Both the position numbers and the translations under genes were made by a program. A model generated the notes under the pieces. It did no database searches. It was not told where the DNA came from and worked only from the letters and a program-made list of their open reading frames with translations. Positions 56,282-64,000 of a stretch of DNA of 64,000 nucleotides are shown here, in pieces (the stretch's first letter is position 1; every line of letters begins with the position of its first letter). Origin of the DNA: Aspidapion aeneum. Its lineage: Eukaryota > Arthropoda > Insecta > Coleoptera > Brentidae. Location of the stretch: positions 10,989,756 through 11,053,755 of the forward strand of contig OY755038.1 in assembly GCA_963576565.1 (NCBI GenBank), given 5' to 3'.

Positions 56282-56693
56282 CTAAAACAAGTATATACAT
56301 CACTTAAACTAACCAAAGGGCCATCATCACATGTATTAGGGGAGCCCCAATTACCTGCAACAAAAATGAATGAAAAAAAGGCTACCTACTTATATGTACT
56401 TAAATATCTGACGTTTTGCTTACCTTTTTTGCATAATTATTTCTTTTTTAAACAAAAAAAACCACATCAAAACTATCCAAACACAATATAAAACTAGGGT
56501 TATGGTAAAAAATCGTAAACAAATGACGTCGCGATCATGCACGTAATGTGATTTCACACAAGACATGACAAAAAAAGATAAAAGTTGGGCATCTTTTATA
56601 AACACCAACAGGGTTTGTCATAAGCTCAACTCTGTTATGTTATGTCATGCTATGTCTTATGTCATGCCATGTTGCTGTATAAACTCTACTTAA

Positions 56694-57426
56694 TTAGAAA
56701 AATGTGCCACAATGTTGGTAGCCGATAAGGTTTTAAATAGTGGAAGGCCAAGGCCCGTCTTGTGATGTGACGCCACTGATGTCATATGCAAGGGGGATTT
56801 TTTTCTTAAAGCAAAACAACTTTGCTTAATAAAATGTATATTGATTCACACCCAGGGCGCCTCAATAGGACTGCTCGCTTGCCCATATACATAATTATAG
56901 GTACTGCCAAGGCCTCCGCGCACTTACACAAGAATTTTTCTTTTTTGTATTTATACCTCTTGGCCCACTCTAAAATTTTAAAAGACAATAGACAAAATAT
57001 TGGAGCATCTTTTTTTTTAAAAACTATAAAAAATCGAAGGGTCACATTTTCAAAATGGCGATTTTTTAAATTTATTGTCTTGTACTAAGGTCACTGATGC
57101 GATTATTTGTCATTTTCAATATTTTTTTCTTAAAGCCTCTTGTTCTTATTTCTAAACAGTACTATTTTTTTTCGCAAAGTTCTTATTTTTTCAGGGAAAA
57201 ACATAAACCAATTAAGAATATAAAAGAAGACCCTGTAGATTTAAGGAATCGCAACATTTTTTCAAATTTTTTATCTTGGTGTAATCGGTATCTATAGAGG
57301 AACCAAAAAACAAATTTTTATTAAAATCAAAATTTTTAAGGTGGCCGGGTTGACATGGAAGCCCCACATAAAAATGATAGCTTACAAGATTTGCATCCTC
57401 AGAAAACGTTAAATTTCACCCGTGTG
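56694..57426. other. Intron 3 sequence, unassigned
   Basis: A GACGCCACTG terminus-like motif at 56770. The inverted partner of 54280-54335 lies at 57312-57360. No gene. Confidence 0.4.
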
Positions 57427-57558
57427 CAGAAATTTTTCCGCACTATGTGGAAAAGTTATTTTCCGCACCTGTATGGTAAAGTGTACGATGACGTTAACTG
57501 TCACCATACTTTTCCGCACATGCGTTGTAAAGTACTTTTCCACAGATGTGCGGAAAAG
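57427..57558. repeat. Cluster of TTTTCCGCAC / GTGCGGAAAA motifs
   Basis: At least five near-matches in both orientations within 130 bp ('ttttccgcac', 'tgtggaaaag', 'ttttccgcac', 'ttttccgcacatgcg', 'gatgtgcggaaaag'). Function unknown. Confidence 0.6.
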
Positions 57559-57650
57559 CAGTTCCATTTTTGTTCAAAATTAATGAACAATTTTCACAAA
57601 AATTATATAGTAACAGTGTTCGTAGGAAAAATAGCGTACACAACTGGATA

Positions 57651-58100
57651 GAAAGTAGATAGTTTAAGTTGTGCTACGTATTTTTACGTAAAACTGCACG
57701 TTAAGCCCCCTCGTTTTGTTCCAAATTTGAGTTTAAGTTGAATGTTTTTACGTTACCATAACAAGTTTACTAATAGCAGAGAATATGGAATGCGGCACTG
57801 TGTGTTTTTGATGTTACAATTTTGTTTTTTGTCTTCTCAACTACAGTAGAGATATATTTGCAAAGAATCGTTGGTACTGGAAGCGGAAATTATCGTCTAG
57901 GCCTCATTTTTCGATCGGTCAATCAACCAATTCTATTCTTTGGTAACGTTAAGGTGCCCGCAGACTGCCGTAAGTTAACGTAAATACGTAGGCTTCTAAC
58001 ATGACCTTGACGACGGTGTGACGAAGTGCGCTTGCGTATCTGTCAAATCTCATGCTTACGTAAAAATACGTAGCATAACTTAAACTATCTAGTAACTTTC
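57651..58100. repeat. MITE-like element with ~40 bp inverted ends
   Basis: The left end has 'gtagatagtttaagtt', 'gtgctacgta' and 'tttttacgtaa'; the right end has 'ttacgtaaaaatacgtagca' and 'taacttaaactatct'. No ORF. A further 'gtagatagtttaagtaac' at 58621 is a separate copy of the end. Confidence 0.7.
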
Positions 58101-58206
58101 TTACACTTGCGTATTGTTTCACTCGGCTAGCGCCTCGTTCACAACATTCACGCTCGTGTGAAATTTGTCACTTCTTCTCTTATTATGTAATATAATATTA
58201 CCTACT

Positions 58207-58345
58207 CGCGTGCGGAAAGCGCACATTTTCGCAGTCATTCGGTTGCAGAAAGTTCAACGTTTTCGTACTTGTGCGGTAAAGTAAGTTTTCCGCACTAGTA
58301 GAGTAGTCATTTCACCGCACGCAAAAAAATAAAAAGCAAAACCGC
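58207..58345. repeat. Second cluster of GTGCGGAAA motifs
   Basis: 'gtgcggaaagcg', 'gtgcggtaaag', 'ttttccgcac', 'ccgcacgc' and 'ccgcggaaaag' occur in about 140 bp, directly left of the GC-rich island. Confidence 0.55.
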
Positions 58346-58374
58346 GGAAAAGTAACTTTACGAAAAAGGTTGTA

Positions 58375-59100
58375 GGTAGGGGCGTAGTTGCCTGTCCCGG
58401 CTTGCGACTACGGACGGAGAAACGGATCGCCTCCACGTCCCTGAGATCCCGGTACACGGGGAGGAGTCATCGTTTGAGGTGTCGGACCCGGGACACCGGG
58501 CACTAGTATCCGAGATGAACTTCTGGTTGACCGCGTCACCCGCACCGTAAAGTCCTTGACCCGCGCTAGTGGCGATCCCATTCCCTTACTGTGGGTAAAG
58601 CCCGTGCGACTTGGATGGTAGTAGATAGTTTAAGTAACAATTTGTTTTCGGTTTCAAACCGATACCGTGGAGACGGTGATAGCATGGTCTGGTTGAACTG
58701 TGACAAAATGTCTTTCTTCCTTATAGACCGTTGGACGTTTTCGTCCCGCCATGGACTTAGTTTCCTTGGTTCGCTGTCGTTTCACTCGTAGAATAAAAAA
58801 TAGGTTTTACTTATTTTTTCATTCTTTTTGATTTACCTTGTATCTTGTAGTTAGTTTGTTCTACTTTGTGTCAGGCAAGCCACGCTGAGGATGGAAATGC
58901 CTTTTTCCGAAACACCGGTGTCCGTGGTTGACTATACCCCTATAAAGTTGCCTTTTATACTTTGTTAACAATACTAAGGGAACGGTGCTGGCTAGCCGTG
59001 CCCCTTCACAGGTGTCGGCCTCTTAGGGGCAGTGGCATTGCTTAGGTGGACATGTGTAATGTCTGTTTTTCTCCCTTAACGACTTGACCGTCGCGTGCGG
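58375..59100. other. GC-rich island, unassigned
   Basis: Composition rises well above the surrounding intron. A 'gtagttgc...gcgactac' hairpin opens it, followed by CCCGGGACACCGGGC. The 66-residue + frame from 58591 (MGKARATWMVVDSLSNNLFS) and short minus frames are not recognisable. A retroelement leader is possible. Confidence 0.5.
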
Positions 59101-59459
59101 AAAAGTACCAATTTCCGCACTTTTTAAATAAATAATTATTTTAGTTCTATTTAATAAAGTTGCAAATGCAAAAACCGCAAATTTTTTTTACAAAATTTAC
59201 CAGTCTTCATTTAGAAACTACAACTTACAGCAAAACAAAAAATAATAATTTTTACTTCTCCGCCATTGAGCGGCCACTTCATTACAAAATATACCTCACA
59301 ACACATTAAAAAAATTCGCGTTCTGGTAAACAATTGAAAACATTTGCTATTTCGCCGATTTTTAAAATAATTAACATACCCAAATACAAAAAACAAATTC
59401 AAAACCACAGGCTTCGAAAATTTTCAAAGTCTGTATTCAAAACACTGATACCTTCCTAG

Positions 59460-59810
59460 TAGGGATGGGCTCTCAGAGCAGTACCTGTTCATTTCGGAAC
59501 AGGTTTTTACTCGGAACAGGTTTTGCAAGTTGTTCCGTTTGGTCGGAACAGATCCACGGATAACAGAAATAATCGGCTGCTGTCTACGAACAAAGAGAGC
59601 AAAGTGAAGACCTGATGACTTTGTTTTTTTTTTGTCACAAATTTTTGTGGGGGCGCCCTTTTCAACATTCGACCTCCCACCCCGTCAGGCACGCTACGCT
59701 CTTTTGACCAGTCCAGTTCGGAACAAGAGCAGAATTTTCGGAACAGGTTTTTTCTAAAACCGGAAGAGTTTATACCTGTTCCTAAAAATACGCTGTTCCG
59801 CCCATCCCTA
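59460..59810. mobile_element. hAT MITE, 351 bp, 8 bp TSD, within family B
   Basis: The ends TAGGGATGGGC and GCCCATCCCTA are perfect. CTTCCTAG is duplicated at 59452-59459 and 59811-59818. The interior has repeated 'ggaacagg' / 'cctgttcc' motifs and no ORF. Confidence 0.92.
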
Positions 59811-60055
59811 CTTCCTAGCAAGCCTATTAGCACGCACTTCTAGTGAACTCTTACACCAATATTTACTAAACATTCGACCTCCCACCCCGTCAGGCACGCT
59901 ACGCTCTTTTGCCCAGTCCAGTTCGGAACAGGAGCAGAATTTTCGGAACAGGTTTTTTCTGGAACCGGAACAGTTTATACCTGTTCCTAAAAATACGCTG
60001 TTCCGCCCATCCCTACTTCCTGGCAAGCCTATTAGCACGCACTTCTAGTGTACTC
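59666..60055. repeat. ~207 bp tandem duplication spanning the hAT right end
   Basis: The segment from 'attcgacctcccaccccgtc' through the hAT right terminus, its duplicated site and 'attagcacgcacttctagtg' occurs twice (59666-59850 and 59873-60055), with a few differences. The second copy thus shows a second hAT right end without a left end. Confidence 0.88.
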
Positions 60056-60676
60056 TTTTTTCGTTGTAACAAAGACATTATTTCCACACAAAGGTTATAA
60101 ATATATAAAAAGAATAAAATATTTTGGTTTACACACACTTAAACCGGTCGGTATCAAGTCTGTAGACTTGATACTTAAACCCGGTCTACAATGCTAAGTC
60201 TTAAGGTCTCAGTAAATACTGGTTACTGGTGTTAGAGTAATAATTTTATTCCCTAAGAGTGAACTCCATGATATATCAGCCTTGAAAACAGTTTTTTGTA
60301 AATATCTCAGAAACGAAAGCTCCTACGAAGTTTTTGGTTATAATACAAATTATTGAAAAAAATGTGGTCTACTATATTACGGAAACCTCATATTGATGCA
60401 ATGCTTCGTTAAAATTTTTTAAATTGTCAATAAACTTTCATTAGCATTAATGGATTTTGGCCAAAATCTTAAAAAGCTCCTAATAGTGTCAAACACTATT
60501 TTACGTAAAAGTTTAATGAAAATCGGTTCAGCAGTTTAGGAGCTATCGTGTTATGGACAGACACACACACACACACACACATACACACACACACACAGAC
60601 ATACATCACGACGATATTGCTAAGATAGGTCGAAATACACCCATACAGAACATATTTTCGGCGTTATCTAAAAAAA

Positions 60677-61170
60677 AAAATACTCTGCCAATCTATGGGC
60701 ACCTAAGCTCACACTAGGTACTATAGTTATAGTGTACGTGTGAGCTAATATAACTAAAAACTGAAATATATTTTATTGAACTCCAGACTCAATTACCTTT
60801 CGTTTGATACCACACAAGCCATGTTTTGACTTGACTTAAACTTTAATTTTTCAAATCTACCCCCACCTTTTTTTTTAAACTAAAATGTATTTTTTTTAAC
60901 TCCAGACTCAATTGCATTTCGTTTGATATCACACACGCCATATTTCCACATAAACACTAATTTTTTTAGTTTACCTACACCCTTTTTTTTTAAGTAAAAT
61001 GTATTTTTTGAAATATACCCCCACCCTTTTATTTGGCTTGTGTTCGGTGGATTTTGTTCATTTTTAAATGGGACCATCTCGACCCAAAACCCAGCGTAGG
61101 TACTAAATTTCATTAAAATCGGGCAAGCGGTTTTTGAGTTATGCGCGTTGGTCGTTACAGACAGACAGAC
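60677..61170 (-). mobile_element. Family A element, minus strand, 5' truncated
   Basis: The 3' terminus, hairpin, three units and core are present. The copy stops after three CAGA units at 61170, so the 5' half is missing. Confidence 0.85.
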
Positions 61171-61755
61171 TCAGTGCTTTTGTCTTTTTACGATCTTTAT
61201 TTAACACTACTCAATTAAAATCTCGTCACAGTAGAATAATAACTTTGATTTTCTTTTTTTGTTTAGTTATTTTAATTAAAGCTAATAATGAGCAATTTGG
61301 TTTTATCCTAAATTATGCTTTCTTCAGATTATATTCTGACATACATTACTCTATTCGTATACCTTCATGCACTTTTTGTATCATTGCAAAGTTGACTCCA
61401 AGGGTTGAAATGTCCAACTCATGCCAAATACAATATGGCTCAAACATGAAAAACAGGATAATTTTGGAAAATTCAGAAGACAAATTTTTTTTGAGTTTTT
61501 ATAAAATAAAACAAAATTAGTTTGAAAAAATATCGGTTAAGTAATAAAAAAGTGAATTTTCATCATATTTTATTTGGCCTGAGTTTGACAGATATGCAAC
61601 AAGTGGAAATCTTTTCCCAAAGGTCAGGGCTTCCATCCCTGCGAACACACGAAAAATGCATGAAGACCTCTCAGCGAATAGTGTAATAACTAAAGCATTA
61701 TCAATTTTTATTTATCTAAAAACAACTACTTTAATGTATTATTTCACAAACCTTC
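61171..61755. other. Intron 3 sequence, unassigned
   Basis: AT-rich. The open frame 61134-61520 begins inside the family A core and has no recognisable domain. Confidence 0.4.
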
Positions 61756-62700
61756 CTAATCCACTAGTGCAAATACTTTACTCCTTAAGGTCCTTAAGGT
61801 TATGATATTATGACCGGCAAATTTCCATTTTAGTTTTGCTACTTCTCCTCTGACATCCCTTACTTTTGTTTTACGTCTTATCCATTTATTCCTTTTTCTA
61901 TCGGTTAGCTTTACATGTAACATTTGTCTTTCCATTGATCTTTGGGCTTTTCTTATCCTTATCCTTATCCTTATCCATGTTTGATTTTGTGTCCAGGTCT
62001 GAGATCCATAGGTAAGTACAGGATGATACATTGGTTATACACTTTCGTTTTGAGGTACTGAGGATATTTTTTATTTTTTAATATGTAGCTTAATTTATGG
62101 AATGCTGCCCAGGCCAATCTTATTCGTCTCTTGATTCCAGCTGTTTTTAGTTTAATAATTTGCCCCTCTACTTGTTCTATTGTCTCTTGGTTTATCCTGA
62201 TCATTATATCTTTATCTGTGTTTGTTATGATTTTAGTGTAGTTCAAACTCAAGACTATACTTTTAGCTGCTGTATCCAGTTCTTCCAGCGTTTTTATCAG
62301 TTCTTCTTTCTTATCTGTTATTAAGGCGATATCATCAGCATATCTTAGGTGGTTCAAGTATTGTCTGTTTACTTTGATGCCTATTTCTTCCCAATCTAAG
62401 TTTTTAGAAACATCTTCTAGGGCCTGGTTAAATAGTTTACAGGATATTGTGCCACCCTGTCCGAAACCTCTTCTTCTACGGATTGGGTTGGTTCCTTCGT
62501 GGATTTTGATTAAAGCTGTTGCTTCTCTATTAAATTGGCTGTTAAATCTGTGTATCTGTGATCTATTCGGCAAATTAATTAAAGATGCTCAATACTATCG
62601 AAAGCTGAAACCTTTTCTGAAGCCTGCTTTTGATTGATATCCGTCAAATCTGTTAATATTTTCGTGAAAAGCTTATATATTACATTGAGGAGTTATTATG
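61756..62700 (-). pseudogene. RTE-type LINE reverse transcriptase fragment
   Basis: From 62700 down: LLNVIYKLFTKILTDLTD-like start, SKAGFRKGFS, a deletion to AFDSIEHL, then GFGQGGTISCKLFNQALEDV, KNLDWEEIGIKVNRQYLNHL and RYADDIALITDKKEEL (intact YADD catalytic box). After a shift near 62000 come MYHPVLTYGSQTWTQNQT, RKAQRSMERQML and KLKWKFAGH. The block order and wording are those of the RTE clade (RQGDTISPKLF..., RAMERAMLG..., KW.WAGH). A 'ccttat' repeat lies within (61950-61975). Frameshifts and deletions make it inactive. Confidence 0.9.
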
Positions 62701-63167
62701 GTGTCTTTCTTTATTACTTTTTGTATTTCTTTTTATTGCTTTTTCAGCAGTTTTGATATTTAAATGCCAGTGAATACTATTCGTTAGTTTGTTTTGGAAT
62801 CTTTGAATATATTCAGCGTTTGATTTTTAATAACAGCAGAGTTCCGTAAGTCCAAGTTGATTTGATATCTGGTTTATAAATTTCATTATTTATGGCTAAT
62901 TTTAAATCGTTTCCTATAAAGAAATTCATGTTTCCTTTTTTTTAACGTGTGCGTTCCAGCGTAACAATTTTATAAAGCGTCCCGTCACGCCAAAGTATTT
63001 AGCCTGATTGGTATTGTCGTTTATTGATACTGGAATATGATTAATGAGTTTAATATTAGTAAAGTCAACATGAATTAATTTTGTTTATTTAGTCGGATGC
63101 GTCATATTTTTTTATCCAAGCGTTAATTTGAGTGATGATGTCTTGTTGTTTCTCTGCGGATTCCTCC
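62701..63167. other. Intron 3 sequence; may hold decayed 5' LINE sequence
   Basis: No readable domain, although the LINE's upstream part may extend a little here. Confidence 0.35.
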
Positions 63168-63566
63168 CCTAGTAACTAAGGTCACTCATCGTCAAGCAAG
63201 CTTTACAGGTAGCGAAGCCTAACTCTGATTTTCTATTTTTTGGTTATAATTTTTGACATGTTTTCCTCGGTTTCGCATTGGCGGCTCGTTGTTATTGTAA
63301 AAATGTGGTTTTAACACAGTCTAAAGATCTATTTAATAATGATACAGTTTCAAGATAGTTTGCAGCATAACTTTTTAATTCTAATTACATAAATATATAT
63401 AGTTTAGGTACCTTCATACTGTGTAAAACAACATCTTCAAATTAAACAGAACCGCCAATGCGAAACCGAGGAAAACATGTCAAAAATAATAACCAAAAAA
63501 GAGAAAGCTTGACGATAGCTTCGCTTCCTATAAGGCTTGCCTTTACGATAAGTGTCCTTACTAGTA
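63168..63566. repeat. Foldback element, ~400 bp
   Basis: Inverted arms of ~120 bp: 'cctagtaactaaggtcactc' with 'gataagtgtccttactagta', and, nearer the centre, 'catgttttcctcggtttcgc' with 'gcgaaaccgaggaaaacatg'. Confidence 0.8.
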
Positions 63567-63567
63567 A

Positions 63568-64000
63568 CACAGGTGTTTTTTAAAAACGTCCATTTCGGAC
63601 CTAGGGGACGTTTTAAAAACGTACGCCTAGGTTCCTCTGGGTCCGGTAGAGGTCCCTGGAGGGTCCCTGGAACGTTTTTATGGGTTTAAGTTTTTAAAAC
63701 GTCCCCACGTTTTAACAACGTTTTTAGGACGGTTGTAAAAATTTAATTTTTTATGCCTACCTGCAAAATTTGGAGAGGTATAATAAATGTTTAAATGACG
63801 TTCGGAAACGTTCCAAAGCGTTTCTAGGACGTACAATAAACGTTTTAGGGACGTTTAAAAACGTTTTATGGGACGTTTAAAAAAAGTTTCAGAGAAGGTT
63901 TAAAAAACGTTCAGGGGACGTTTAAAAAATGTTCAGGGGACGTTTAAAAAACGTTCAGGGGGCGCCCAAAAAACGTTTCAGGGGACGTTTTAAAAACGTT
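63568..64000. repeat. AACGTT-rich irregular tandem repeat, continuing past the window
   Basis: The recurring phrase 'ggggacgtttaaaaaacgttca' (about 21 bp) and variants appear more than a dozen times, clearest from 63830. AACGTT and its context are palindromic. The array is open at the window edge. Confidence 0.85.

Larger units (their letters stand above)
54509..56690. mobile_element. PIF/Harbinger deletion derivative with captured palindromic satellite
   Basis: The terminal inverted repeats are ~60 bp, starting AGTAGAGTTTATACAG, with 'catggcatgacataagacat' inside. The 3 bp duplication TAA is at 54506-54508 and 56691-56693. TAA/TTA duplication, a MADF-type gene start and a transposase gene start at the two inner flanks identify PIF/Harbinger. 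Between the left TIR and the gene remnants lies the satellite 54600-55945. Element length is 2,182 bp. Confidence 0.82.
59449..60666 (-). repeat. Family B element, minus strand, heavily interrupted
   Basis: The terminus TACCTTCCTAG is split from 'caagcctattagcacgcac' by the hAT MITE. After ~200 bp of other sequence it resumes at 'tgatatatcagcc' (about 60269) and runs through 'tcctacgaag', 'gaaaatcggttcagcagttt' and an ACACAC tract (60560-60600) to 'ttcggcgttatct'. Confidence 0.75.

Noticed and set aside
56750..56790. Pairing of the CAGTGGCGGACC terminus at 54234 with GACGCCACTG near 56770 as one hAT element
   Set aside because: The flanking 8 bp do not match and the inner sequences do not pair, so the two ends cannot be tied together.
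61134..61520. 128-residue ORF with a hydrophobic segment
   Set aside because: It starts in the family A core and runs into AT-rich sequence; no domain is recognisable.

Overview
This window looks like intron-rich, repeat-saturated nuclear DNA from an arthropod, most probably an insect with a large genome. A beetle is my low-confidence guess. The base composition is AT-rich. There is no prokaryotic-style gene organisation, splice signals are present, and the mobile-element fossils are animal types: non-LTR retrotransposons, hAT, PIF/Harbinger, pogo-like, a solo LTR, a tRNA-derived SINE, and microsatellite-bearing Helentron/HINE-like elements.

Only one host gene can be supported: the 5' part of a carboxylesterase on the + strand. 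It has three in-phase exons (23141-23275, 37075-37215, 40220-40379) encoding the first ~148 residues, including the oxyanion-hole HGGGF motif. They are separated by introns of 13.8 kb and 3.0 kb, and a third intron runs at least 23.6 kb to the window edge. The catalytic Ser/Glu/His exons are not seen.

Layout. 1-7.3 kb: small TIR elements, a 3 x 181 bp tandem repeat, two copies of family A (Helentron/HINE-like with a TCTG microsatellite) and a family D copy (tandem repeat plus 360 bp hairpin). 7.3-14.6 kb: a ~143 bp satellite with an internal ~2.1 kb segmental duplication, whose second copy alone carries two TIR-element insertions. 14.9-19.2 kb: five family A copies in a row, one nested in a family B element. 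20.7-25 kb: a foldback element, two opposed LINE fragments flanking exon 1, and a solo LTR. 25.3-28.6 kb: a Harbinger relic and a complete family D copy with a nested hAT. 29.3-32.4 kb: a ~3.1 kb palindrome whose arms are built of 273 bp repeats carrying hammerhead-ribozyme-like motifs (retrozyme candidate). 32.4-38 kb: three foldback elements, a decayed transposon-type gene and exon 2. 39.5-45.4 kb: a SINE-split ORF, exon 3, hAT transposase remnants and a LINE. 46-54 kb: hAT elements, and family A and D copies. 54.5-56.7 kb: a PIF/Harbinger deletion derivative that has captured a palindromic satellite. 57-64 kb: MITEs, a GC-rich island, a hAT MITE with tandem duplication, an RTE-type LINE, and an AACGTT-rich array running off the end.

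The most interesting candidates are the hammerhead-like tandem repeats in a giant palindrome, and the Harbinger element carrying a satellite of perfect 38 bp palindromes. Coordinates of repeats were read by eye and may be off by a few bases where copies are diverged.
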